NCBI RefSeq assembly: GCF_008370325.1
Contig: NZ_VNIP01000011.1
Location: 558,001 to 622,000, forward strand
Source: Martinezella tropici
GTDB lineage: Bacteria > Pseudomonadota > Alphaproteobacteria > Rhizobiales > Rhizobiaceae
Reading direction: 5' to 3'
DNA length: 64,000 nucleotides
The notes below the pieces were generated by a model, which saw only the letters and a list, made by a program, of their open reading frames with translations, ran no database searches and was not told where the DNA came from. The translations under genes and the position numbers were made by a program. Positions 24,266 to 32,375 of the stretch are shown here, one piece after another. Numbering within the stretch: position 1 is the stretch's first letter; the number at the start of each line of letters is the position of its first letter.

Positions 24266-25276
24266 ATGAAAGGATACCGAAAGAGTAACCTCCTCATTTT
24301 CAGCTTGCTGACGATCCTGACCCTGATGGGGCCGGTCTCCAAGCCTTCGGCCGGTGAAAGCCCGCCCTGGACCGATCCGAAAAACGCCCTTATCGTCGAT
24401 GCTTACGAGCTGAACACCATCGACTGGAACGCGTTTCTGCAGGATAAGCGCATCGCAGGCTTCATCTCCAAGGCGTCGGATGGATTGCCTGAAAGCTTCA
24501 GTTGCACCGGCGACCACGGCGGCGATACGGTGGCCCATTGCAGGACGATGTGGCGCAAATATGCTGTCAGCCGCGAGCTGTTCCAGACCCGCCGCATGCT
24601 GGCAAAGGCGAATGGCCTGTTATGGGGCGCCTATCATCTGGGGCGGCCCGGCAATCCGATCGACCAGGCCAATCATTTTCTCGATTATGCCGATCCACAG
24701 CTCGACGAACTCATGGTGCTCGACATCGACGGCATCGACGCGGCGCAATTCATGTCGCTCGACGATGCGCAGATCTTCGTCGCCCACATCAAGGTCAGAA
24801 CCGGGCGATACCCCATTCTCTACGTCAATCACAATACGGCGCGTTATATCGCCGATCACCGGGGCACCTATCCGCTGCTGTCGCGGCTGCCCTTGTGGTA
24901 TGCACGCTATAAGCCCGATGTAAAAGGCGCCTTCCCACTCGGCAACTGGGATAGCTATGCCATCTGGCAGTTCGCTTCTTCGGACAATTGCTCGGAAAAG
25001 AGCTGTCCCTATCGCGTTCCGGGCACGTTGACCGATATCGACGTCAATGTCGTCCCGATGACGAAGGTTCAGCTCGCCAGGGTCTGGCCGCAGGGCGATC
25101 TGCTGCCGGCCAAGCCGCTGCCTGCACCGGACTTGACGATCGCGCTTGCACAGATGTGTAGCGGGCCGCGGCAGACGCTTGTTTCACTCGTAGTCGACGT
25201 CGATCCGGTCGTCACGGCGTCAAACCCGCAGTCGAAACCGGTCGAGATCAACGAGCTGAACTATCAGGATTTCTAG
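24266..25276 (+). CDS. Glycoside hydrolase family 25 muramidase-like protein
   Basis: Secreted lysozyme-type enzyme of 336 residues predicted to cut peptidoglycan. A signal peptide or N-terminal anchor lies at residues 7-30 (NLLIFSLLTILTLMG...). The GH25 barrel is seen in LIVDAYELNTIDW (first Asp), GAYHLGRPGNPIDQANHFL, LMVLDID, LPLWYARY and WQFASS, ending DIDVNV. The family's DxE catalytic pair appears here as DID, a conservative but notable change. The TAG stop codon is the first base triplet of an interspersed repeat. An exact CtrA-type box lies just upstream. Confidence 0.85.
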   Translation: MKGYRKSNLLIFSLLTILTLMGPVSKPSAGESPPWTDPKNALIVDAYELNTIDWNAFLQDKRIAGFISKASDGLPESFSCTGDHGGDTVAHCRTMWRKYAVSRELFQTRRMLAKANGLLWGAYHLGRPGNPIDQANHFLDYADPQLDELMVLDIDGIDAAQFMSLDDAQIFVAHIKVRTGRYPILYVNHNTARYIADHRGTYPLLSRLPLWYARYKPDVKGAFPLGNWDSYAIWQFASSDNCSEKSCPYRVPGTLTDIDVNVVPMTKVQLARVWPQGDLLPAKPLPAPDLTIALAQMCSGPRQTLVSLVVDVDPVVTASNPQSKPVEINELNYQDF

Positions 25277-25377
25277 AGCGGTTCAGCTTTTCTTCGAATC
25301 GCGAAAACGCTCTAGCCTTTTGTTGTTACGCAAATCCGGTCGGAAAACCGCTTCGCACTTTTCCGGGAATTGCTCTA
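25274..25377. repeat. TAGAGC...GCTCTA interspersed repeat, copy A
   Basis: About 104 bases starting TAGAGCGGTTCAGCTTTTC and ending AATTGCTCTA, with an inner CGGAAAACCGCTTCGCACTTTTCC block. A second copy in the opposite orientation lies at 49854-49955 with strong similarity throughout. Both ends supply a TAG stop: one to the GH25 gene, the other to gbcB, which are convergent. It probably also acts as a bidirectional terminator. Confidence 0.8.
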
Positions 25378-26463
25378 GGCCTCGACCTGGACGTCCGTCT
25401 TCGGACGCGAACAGCAGGCGAGGATATAGCCCTCTTCGATCTCGTCATCGAGGATACCGCCATTGTGGCTCATCTCGACTTCGCCCGAAAGCTTCAACAC
25501 CCGGCATGTGCCGCAGAGCCCCGATTCGCAGGCTGCTCCGATGCGCACGCCGGCGCCGCGCGCCGCCTGAAGCACGGTCTGTCCCGCCGCACAGACGACG
25601 TCCTTGCCGGCCATGGTGAAGCGGATCGTTGTCGCGGCCTCGCCCGATGCATCATCGGAAACCTCCGCAAGCGGCGTTGCGGCATTGGCCGGCTGGAAGC
25701 TTTCCTGATGGTAGCGCGACATGTCAAAACCATGCGCCTCCAGCATGGAGCGCACGGCATCCATGAAGACTTCCGGGCCGCAGCAGAAGATGGTCCGGTC
25801 CATGAAATCGGGCGCCAGCAGGCCGATCTTCGCCTTGTCGATGCGGCCCTTCAATCCCGACCAGAGATCGGTACGGCCGCAGCCCTCGACGATGAAGCCG
25901 AGATTGAGGTTCGGCATAAAACGGGCGAGATATTCGAGCTCGGACCGGAAGATGATGTCGGCCGGGCCGCGCGAGCAATTGACGAAGGTGATATCCGACA
26001 GCGGTGCGGTATCGGACATGTAGCGGGTCATTGACATCATCGGCGTGATGCCGGAGCCGGCGGAGATGAAGAGGTATTTCTCGCCGGGATGACGGATATG
26101 GCTGAAATCGCCGATCGGGCCGAAAGCCTTGATGCGCATGCCCGGCTTCAGGTTCTCGAACATCCAGCGCGTGCCGATGCTGTCCTTCTGCGCCTTCACC
26201 GTCACGGCGACCGAGAAGGGCCGCGACGGCGTCGACGACAGCGTATAGGTGCGCATGACCGGCTCCGGAGCCGTCGGCAGCTCGAGCGTCACGAACTGGC
26301 CCGGCAGGTAGCGGAACCAGTTGTCCTTGTCGGAGCGGAACGTGAAGGTCATCACGTCGGGCGCTTCGGGCGTTGCCGAGAGGCATTCGAGCATATGCTG
26401 CCTGTCGCTCCAGGGCTGCATCTGGTCGAGGTGGCGGTGCGGAAGGGAGACGGCCATGTTCAT
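25375..26463 (-). CDS. gbcB: Betaine demethylase reductase subunit, hybrid-type NAD(P)H oxidoreductase
   Basis: Transfers electrons from NAD(P)H through FAD and a plant-type 2Fe-2S cluster to the Rieske oxygenase encoded next to it. It has 362 residues. FAD binding is shown by PGQFVTLELP and RTYTLSSTPS (about 62-93), the nucleotide domain by ISAGSGITPMMSM and CCGPEVFMDAV, and the C-terminal ferredoxin domain by CESGLCGTC plus a later Cys (about 315-355). It starts 2 bases after the gbcA stop (same strand). GbcB for glycine betaine is the best match; a related quaternary amine is possible. Confidence 0.88.
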   Translation of the reverse strand: MNMAVSLPHRHLDQMQPWSDRQHMLECLSATPEAPDVMTFTFRSDKDNWFRYLPGQFVTLELPTAPEPVMRTYTLSSTPSRPFSVAVTVKAQKDSIGTRWMFENLKPGMRIKAFGPIGDFSHIRHPGEKYLFISAGSGITPMMSMTRYMSDTAPLSDITFVNCSRGPADIIFRSELEYLARFMPNLNLGFIVEGCGRTDLWSGLKGRIDKAKIGLLAPDFMDRTIFCCGPEVFMDAVRSMLEAHGFDMSRYHQESFQPANAATPLAEVSDDASGEAATTIRFTMAGKDVVCAAGQTVLQAARGAGVRIGAACESGLCGTCRVLKLSGEVEMSHNGGILDDEIEEGYILACCSRPKTDVQVEA

Positions 26464-26465
26464 GC

Positions 26466-27710
26466 TCAGGCAACCGCCGACAGCTTGGCCTGGTCACCCT
26501 GCAGCCGGTTGATCATGAACGTCGTGTACCATTCGACGAACTGCATGACGCCGCCTTCATGGATTTCCGAATAGGGACCGGGCTCATAGGCCGGCGAGCG
26601 GATGCCGAAGGCATTTTCCTCGACGATGCGGCGATCCTGATCGTTGGTTTCGGTCCAGACGTGGGTCAGCTCTTCCAGATTGTAGTCGACGCCCTCGACG
26701 GCATCCTTGTGGACGAGCCACTTCGTGGTGACGGCGGTTTCCTCGGCGCTGATCGGCAGGACACGGAAGGAAATCGCATGGTCGCCGAGGATGTGGTTCC
26801 ATGTCGTCGGGTAATGGAATAGCAGCATGGTGCCGATGCCATTGATCGTCACATCGGGCGAAAGCGGCCGCCTGACGGCATTCTGGCCGGACATGGTGTA
26901 GCTCTCGGCGCCTTCGATCAGCGGCATGCGCGCAGTACGGAACTGGCCATCCGGCGAGATCTTGAACTCGCTCGGCAGGCCGGCCGCTTCGCAGCGCTGC
27001 CAGTGCTCGGTAATGACAGGGTCGTTCATCGCGCCCTGTACGCCAGTGACGGTCGGCGCTTCGGGGAAAGTGCGGCAAAGTTCGGGGTGATTGGCCGCGC
27101 AATGGTAGCATTCGCGGTTGTTTTCCCAGACGAGCTTCCAGTTGCCCTTTTCGATGATGGTGCTCTGGAAGGCGACCTTGGCTTCGCTGATGCGGTGCGG
27201 TGCCATATAGGGCTCGATCGTCGCGCGAACCGGCGCGAAATCCGGAGCGTTCTGCGCCAGGCAGATGAAGATGTAGCCGCCGACGCTTTCGCAATGAACC
27301 GGCTTCAGCGAGTGCTGGCTCTTGTCGAAATCCTCGGCCATCTGGCGGGCGAAGAGCAGCGAGCCGTCGAGCTCGTAGGTCCACTGGTGATAGGGGCAGA
27401 CGAGCTTCGCCGAAGACCCGCGCTCGGTGGTGCAGACGCGCGAGCCGCGATGGCGACAGCTGTTGTGGAAAGCGCGGATGACCTGATCGCGGCCGCGGAC
27501 GATCACGACGGGATAATCGCCGATCTGGACGGTGAAATAATTGCCCGCGCGCAGCACTTCGCAATCATGGCCGATGAACAACCAGTCGCGATAGTAGATC
27601 GTCTCCATATCGAGCTTGAAGTAATCCGGATCGGTATAGAATGGTTGCTCCAGACTCAAACCCGTCCGGTGGTTCTTCAATTGCCGCAGAACTTTGCTGC
27701 CGATATCCAT
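26466..27710 (-). CDS. gbcA: Betaine demethylase Rieske oxygenase subunit
   Basis: Rieske non-haem iron oxygenase of 414 residues that likely removes a methyl group from glycine betaine, giving dimethylglycine and formaldehyde. Rieske ligands are C85-x-H87 and C105-x2-H108; the mononuclear iron site is ECYHCAANHPEL with H203 and H208. The ATG at 27710 opens the domain (MDIGSKVLRQLKNHRTGLSLEQPFY); the upstream open frame to 28052 lacks family similarity. It forms an operon with gbcB. Rhizobia use this route to catabolise host-derived betaines. A substrate such as stachydrine cannot be excluded. Confidence 0.88.
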   Translation of the reverse strand: MDIGSKVLRQLKNHRTGLSLEQPFYTDPDYFKLDMETIYYRDWLFIGHDCEVLRAGNYFTVQIGDYPVVIVRGRDQVIRAFHNSCRHRGSRVCTTERGSSAKLVCPYHQWTYELDGSLLFARQMAEDFDKSQHSLKPVHCESVGGYIFICLAQNAPDFAPVRATIEPYMAPHRISEAKVAFQSTIIEKGNWKLVWENNRECYHCAANHPELCRTFPEAPTVTGVQGAMNDPVITEHWQRCEAAGLPSEFKISPDGQFRTARMPLIEGAESYTMSGQNAVRRPLSPDVTINGIGTMLLFHYPTTWNHILGDHAISFRVLPISAEETAVTTKWLVHKDAVEGVDYNLEELTHVWTETNDQDRRIVEENAFGIRSPAYEPGPYSEIHEGGVMQFVEWYTTFMINRLQGDQAKLSAVA

Positions 27711-28359
27711 TTGCCTATCCTTCGCAGTACCAGGAAACGGGCGAAGGACATGCATGGCTGGTTGAAGACAGCCGAAAGCAATGTCCCGACCGCCCGCCGC
27801 GGTCAGTAAACCATATGTGCCCAAGGCTGGTTTCCGGGCTCTGGAGCGGCCCTGTTTCCAGAGCCCCATGGCACCTTCCCAGGTCGATCGACCCAGTGGC
27901 TTTATTCGCCATGCCTCACTCCACCACCGTTGCGGGGGCAGCGCCGGATTTTGACCGGCTTCCCAATTCTCCGTCTCCCTAGCAGACGGCACCTTGAGAT
28001 TGATGTCATCATATCGCTCGGCCCGATCGGCTGCTGCGCTGCAATGCGACATCGGCTTCGAAATTGACGACAGGCGAAACCGGACGATGGGACGGTTGTA
28101 TATCGGGACAATATAGAAATACGATTCAATCGCTTAGGCGCTTGCATGAGAAATGGCCCACGCATCGCATTCGTATTCCACCAATGACGCTTTATCCTGA
28201 TTGCGACAGGTCCGCGAACGACCGATAATCAGGGGAATGATTGGGCGGCGCAGAGCGCCAGCGAGCCGCCATAGGGAGCCTTCGGTCCGGCGCGATTAAG
28301 CTCGGCTCAAGCTCCGTGATCCATCATGTCGTCTGAAGAGTTTTATAGCGAGATCCGGC
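27711..28359. other. Long divergent intergenic region between gbcA and an unknown gene
   Basis: About 650 bases without a convincing gene; short frames here look like chance. It contains the perfect inverted repeat at 27836-27866 and a weaker one, CCTGATT (28196-28202) with AATCAGG (28227-28233). It must hold the promoters of gbcAB and of the gene at 28360. I could not recognise a riboswitch or small RNA. Confidence 0.5.
27836..27866. promoter_or_regulatory. Perfect 10-bp inverted repeat in the gbcA upstream region
   Basis: GGGCTCTGGA (27836-27845) and TCCAGAGCCC (27857-27866) form a perfect stem around an 11-base loop, 126 bases upstream of gbcA. There is no T-run on either strand, so a simple terminator is unlikely. 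It could be an operator or a leader hairpin. Confidence 0.45.
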
Positions 28360-28977
28360 ATGGCCAAACTCAGATATTTCGACGCTGGGAAGCCCGCCGA
28401 GCCCGAACCGGCGCCAGCGGTATCGACGACGGGCTACAGCGAATTCCTGCGGACCGGCCGCATCAACCGCAACAGGCCGCATTGGCTGGCGGAAGAGCGG
28501 GAATACCTCACCCATGAACAGGTGGCCGAACGCACGGCGCTGAAGCTCAGGGACGCCGGCGAAAAGACCCATGACCGGCTCAACAATTTCCACAAGTCCA
28601 TCCGCTTTCCGAAACTCATCTTTCATCACACGCTGAAGGACACACCGCATCTCGGCTATTGTCACGTTACCGCCGCGCGGACCCAGTTCGCGCGATATGA
28701 GGAAGTGAACTGGGCCTTCTACATCGCCAACTTCTTTGCCCGCATCGGCCAGGAAGAGAACTTCTTCGAAGACATCAGTCTGAAATATTCGCGGATGTAT
28801 TTCGCCGTCGCCATCCATCCGGACAGGCAAGCGGAAGACAAGAAGCTGACGATCAATCGCGACATTCGCGGCAATGGCGTGCTGTTCCACACGCACGATC
28901 CGCAGATCGCCATCCGCAACGTTCTTCTCCTCGGGGCGCGCAACGAGCAGCTTCGCGACATCATTCGCCAGCTTTGA
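28360..28977 (+). CDS. Conserved protein of unknown function
   Basis: I do not recognise this 205-residue protein with certainty. It begins MAKLRYFDAGKPAEPEPAPA, is soluble with no signal peptide or membrane helix, and is rich in His, Arg and aromatic residues. Segments such as RINRNRPHWLAEEREYLTHEQV and HTLKDTPHLGYCHVTAARTQF look like a folded domain, and the C-terminus has GNGVLFHTHDPQIAIRNVLLLG. Base composition and codon use match the neighbours. It lies 58 bases before the Sua5-type gene, perhaps in one transcript. Confidence 0.72.
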   Translation: MAKLRYFDAGKPAEPEPAPAVSTTGYSEFLRTGRINRNRPHWLAEEREYLTHEQVAERTALKLRDAGEKTHDRLNNFHKSIRFPKLIFHHTLKDTPHLGYCHVTAARTQFARYEEVNWAFYIANFFARIGQEENFFEDISLKYSRMYFAVAIHPDRQAEDKKLTINRDIRGNGVLFHTHDPQIAIRNVLLLGARNEQLRDIIRQL

Positions 28978-29035
28978 CGATTGATCCGAAAACTCGAAGA
29001 GCATAAGAACGGCCTGAACTGCAAGCAGGCAGGCC

Positions 29036-30010
29036 ATGGCACGACACATAGATATTCTCGAACATCCGCAAACGGCTATAGAGGTCGCAACGGCAACCCT
29101 TGCCGAAGGGCTGCCGATCGGGCTGCCGACGGAGACGGTCTACGGCCTTGCGGCCGACGCCACCAATCCGGCCGCCATTACCCGGATCTACGAGACGAAG
29201 GGCCGTCCGCGCTTCAATCCGCTGATCTGCCATATGAGCGATCTCGCCATGGCCGAGCGCTACGCGGTCTTCGATCCTATCTCGCGCAAGCTGGCGGAAG
29301 CCTTCTGGCCCGGCCCGCTGACGCTGGTGCTGCCGCTGAAGCCCGATAGCGGCATCCATCCGCTGGCGACCGCCGGCCTCGATACGGTCGGCATCCGCGT
29401 GCCCCAGGGCTTTGCCGGCGATCTGATCCGCGCCTTCGACCGTCCGCTTGCCGCGCCGAGCGCCAATACGTCAGGCAAGATCAGCGCCACGAGCGCCGAC
29501 CATGTTAGTGACGACCTTGGGGAGCGGATTACTCTTATTCTCGATGCCGGGGCTTCGATCGTCGGCGTCGAGTCGACCATCGTCAAGGTCGAGGATGGCG
29601 AGATGCGCCTCTTGCGGCCGGGCGGCCTGGCCGCCAGCGAGATCGAGCGGGTAACCGGCAAGGCACTGAAGCGCAAGAAGAAAGCTTCGGCTGCCATCGA
29701 GGCGCCGGGAATGCTCGCCTCGCATTACGCGCCGGGAGCGGCGGTGCGGCTCGACGCGACGGAGGTTTCCGCAAGCGAGGCGCTGATCCGCTTCGGGACG
29801 CCTGACATCCCCGGCATCGAAAAGGCTATTGCCGTGCTGGATCTGAGCGCCAGCGGCGATCTTTCGGAAGCTGCCGCAAACCTGTTCGATTTCATGAAGC
29901 GCGCTGATGCCACCGGTGCGACAACAATTGCTTTCTCGCATATTCCCGACGAGGGCCTCGGCGAGGCCATCAACGACCGGCTGCGTCGTGCAGCGGCTCC
30001 CAGAGAATAA
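29036..30010 (+). CDS. L-threonylcarbamoyladenylate synthase (Sua5/TsaC)
   Basis: Makes threonylcarbamoyl-AMP for the universal tRNA modification t6A at position 37. The 324-residue length is that of the two-domain Sua5 form rather than the short TsaC. The YrdC domain covers ~1-210 with GLPTETVYGLAADAT (28-42), KGRPRFNPLICH, WPGPLTLVL, RVPQGF and LAAPSANTSGK. A linker with GMLASHYAPGAAVRL leads into the C-terminal Sua5 domain, ending IAFSHIPDEGLGEAINDRLRRAA. It is followed after 29 bases by an FAD-linked oxidase. Confidence 0.93.
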   Translation: MARHIDILEHPQTAIEVATATLAEGLPIGLPTETVYGLAADATNPAAITRIYETKGRPRFNPLICHMSDLAMAERYAVFDPISRKLAEAFWPGPLTLVLPLKPDSGIHPLATAGLDTVGIRVPQGFAGDLIRAFDRPLAAPSANTSGKISATSADHVSDDLGERITLILDAGASIVGVESTIVKVEDGEMRLLRPGGLAASEIERVTGKALKRKKKASAAIEAPGMLASHYAPGAAVRLDATEVSASEALIRFGTPDIPGIEKAIAVLDLSASGDLSEAAANLFDFMKRADATGATTIAFSHIPDEGLGEAINDRLRRAAAPRE

Positions 30011-30039
30011 TCGCCTGATCTTTCGGCAAAGGACACGCC

Positions 30040-31470
30040 ATGAGCAGCTCCGCCCCCTCTTCCGCCATCCTCGACCGCTTCGCCGCGATCGTCGGTGAAA
30101 AACATGCCGTGCGGGATCCCGCGGAGATCGCGCCGCATCTCGTGGAAAACCGTGGGCTCTATCATGGCGCCTCACCCATGCTGCTGAAGCCCGGTTCGGT
30201 GGAAGAGGTTTCGGCGATCCTCAAGCTTGCCAGCGAAACCGGCGCGGCCATCGTTCCTCAGACCGGCAATACCGGCCTTGTCGGCGGACAGACCCCGCGC
30301 GAGGGTGGCTCGGATATCATCCTATCGCTGGAGCGCATGAACCGCGTGCGCGATATCGATCCGGTCGGCAATACAATGATCGTCGATGGCGGCTGCATTC
30401 TGGCGGATGTTCACAAGGCGGCGGCCGAGCATGGGCGCATGTTTCCGCTTTCGCTCGGCTCGGAAGGCTCCTGCCGCATTGCCGGCAATCTTTCCACCAA
30501 TGCCGGCGGCACGGCCGTTCTTGCCTATGGCAACATGCGCCAGCTCTGCCTCGGCCTCGAAGTCGTGCTGCCCACCGGCGAGATCTGGAACGGGTTGCGC
30601 CGCCTGAAGAAGGACAATACCGGCTATGATCTCCGCGACCTCTTCATCGGCGCGGAGGGCACGCTCGGCGTCATCACCGGCGCGGTGCTGAAGCTCTTTC
30701 CGCAGCCGCTCGGCCATCAGGTCGCCTTTGCCGGCCTGCAATCGGTCGATGATGCGCTGACCCTGTTCAAGAACGCTTCCAGCCTCTGCGGCACGGCACT
30801 GACCGGTTTCGAGCTGATGCCTCGCATCGGCGTGGAATTCACCACGCGGCACATTCCGGGCGTGCGCGATCCGCTGGAGACAGCTCATCCCTGGTATGTG
30901 CTGATCGACATCTCCACCTCGGATTCGACCGAAACGGCCGAGCGGATGATGACGACGCTGCTGGAAAAGGGCTACGAAGACAGCCTCATCCAGGATGCGA
31001 CCATCGCCAGCTCGGAAGCCCAGCAGAAGGCCATCTGGCACATGCGCGAAAGCATGTCGGATGCGCAAAAGCCGGAAGGTGGCTCGATCAAGCACGACGT
31101 TTCCGTGCCGGTGGCGCAGATCCCGCAATTCATGGCGGAAGCCGAAAAGGCTGTTGTCGCCGCCATGCCGGGCGCGCGCGTCTGCGCCTTCGGCCACATG
31201 GGCGACGGCAATATCCACTACAACATCTCGCAGCCCGTCGGCGCCGACAAGGCGGAGTTCATCGGCCGCTGGCGCGAGATCAACAAGATCGTGCACGGGC
31301 TGGTGCTGCAGCATGGCGGCTCGATCTCCGCCGAGCACGGTATCGGCCAGCTGAAGCGCGATGAATTGGCGACGATCCGTTCCGATATCGAAATGGACCT
31401 GATGCGCCGGATCAAGGCGGCATTCGACCCGGCCGGCATCATGAATCCGGGGAAGGTCTTGAAGGTCTGA
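30040..31470 (+). CDS. FAD-binding 2-hydroxyacid dehydrogenase/oxidase (D2HGDH/DLD-like)
   Basis: Flavoprotein of 476 residues in the D-2-hydroxyglutarate/D-lactate dehydrogenase (VAO) family. The FAD domain shows PQTGNTGLVGGQTP (about 73-86), GSEGSCRIAGNLSTNAGGTAVLAYGN and NTGYDLRDLFIGAEGTLGVIT. The C-terminal oxidase domain has FGHMGDGNIHYNIS and the conserved HGGSISAEHGIGQLKR (about 427-442). A ribosome site AAAGGA precedes the ATG. The substrate is a D-2-hydroxyacid but cannot be fixed; the enzyme probably passes electrons to an electron-transfer flavoprotein or quinone. Confidence 0.9.
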   Translation: MSSSAPSSAILDRFAAIVGEKHAVRDPAEIAPHLVENRGLYHGASPMLLKPGSVEEVSAILKLASETGAAIVPQTGNTGLVGGQTPREGGSDIILSLERMNRVRDIDPVGNTMIVDGGCILADVHKAAAEHGRMFPLSLGSEGSCRIAGNLSTNAGGTAVLAYGNMRQLCLGLEVVLPTGEIWNGLRRLKKDNTGYDLRDLFIGAEGTLGVITGAVLKLFPQPLGHQVAFAGLQSVDDALTLFKNASSLCGTALTGFELMPRIGVEFTTRHIPGVRDPLETAHPWYVLIDISTSDSTETAERMMTTLLEKGYEDSLIQDATIASSEAQQKAIWHMRESMSDAQKPEGGSIKHDVSVPVAQIPQFMAEAEKAVVAAMPGARVCAFGHMGDGNIHYNISQPVGADKAEFIGRWREINKIVHGLVLQHGGSISAEHGIGQLKRDELATIRSDIEMDLMRRIKAAFDPAGIMNPGKVLKV

Positions 31471-31538
31471 GAGTTGGTCGGCGGCCTTAACGGTCGCGAG
31501 ACACGCTCTGAATCTAGGTTGTTATGGAAGGATTCAGT

Positions 31539-32090
31539 ATGGGCGACAAGCGCATATATGTGACATCAGTCAGCAGCAGCGGCGTGCACGAGTTCAGCAA
31601 GCAGACCAAAGATTACATTCAGCTGCTGACGGGGCTCGGCATCGAAGGTGATGCGCATATGGGGGTGACGGTGAAGCATCGCTCCCGCGTTGCCGTCGAT
31701 CCGACCCAGCCCAATCTGCGCCAGGTGCATATCATCCACGAAGAGCTATTCGACGAGCTCAGCGAAAAGGGATTCTCCGTCGCTCCGGGCAACATGGGAG
31801 AGAATATCGCGACCAGAGGGATCGACCTGCTGTCCCTCCCCCAAGGCACGCGCCTGCATATCGGCGAGGAAGCGATCGTCGAGGTGACGGGCCTGCGCAA
31901 TCCCTGCAAGCAGATCGACAATTTCCAGAAGGGCCTGCTGCATGCCGTGCTCGACAAGGATGCCGATGGCGGTTTGGTCCGCAAGGCGGGGATCATGAGC
32001 ATCGTCGTACAGGGCGGCCGGGTACAACCGGACGATGCCATCCGTGTCGAGCTGCCGCCGCTGCCGCACATGAAGCTCGAGCGGGTTTGA
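31539..32090 (+). CDS. MOSC domain protein
   Basis: A 183-residue MOSC domain protein, related to the C-terminal domain of molybdenum cofactor sulfurase and to YiiM. The conserved cysteine is in GLRNPCKQI near residue 124, with GNMGENIATRGIDLLSLPQGTRLHIGE before it. The start at 31539 is preferred because GGAAGGA lies 6 bases before it; an upstream ATG at 31524 overlaps that site. Such proteins bind or transfer sulfur to molybdenum cofactor or reduce N-hydroxylated compounds. It stands alone after the FAD oxidase gene. Confidence 0.87.
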   Translation: MGDKRIYVTSVSSSGVHEFSKQTKDYIQLLTGLGIEGDAHMGVTVKHRSRVAVDPTQPNLRQVHIIHEELFDELSEKGFSVAPGNMGENIATRGIDLLSLPQGTRLHIGEEAIVEVTGLRNPCKQIDNFQKGLLHAVLDKDADGGLVRKAGIMSIVVQGGRVQPDDAIRVELPPLPHMKLERV

Positions 32091-32141
32091 TGTGCTCCGT
32101 ATGAAGAGAAATTGGCCTTGAGTATGCCGAAGCGTCTGATA

Positions 32142-32329
32142 CCCCCCTCTGTCACTGTCGTGACATCTCCCCCACAAGGGGGGAGATTGTTGGGAGTTTG
32201 ACGCCCCGCCCTCGTTAAGACAGAAACTTCGATTTCAACAGACGCGGTATCAGCTTGAGGCGAAAGAGTGCTGCAGGCTAACAATCTCCTCCTTGTGGGG
32301 GAGATGTCACGAAAGGGACAGAGGGGGGT
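32142..32329. repeat. Long imperfect inverted repeat between the MOSC gene and ftsK
   Basis: Two arms of about 52-55 bases (32142-32196 and 32278-32329) match each other in inverted orientation over most of their length, including GACATCTCCCCCACAAG facing CTTGTGGGGGAGATGTC. About 80 bases of spacer separate them. Each arm is itself palindromic around CCCCCACAAGGGGGG. It belongs to a third palindromic family, distinct from the RIME-like copies, and lies between convergent genes. Confidence 0.75.
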
Positions 32330-32375
32330 GCGCACTCTCCGCGACGACCGCCGCCAGCGTCATCCCCCAACTATA

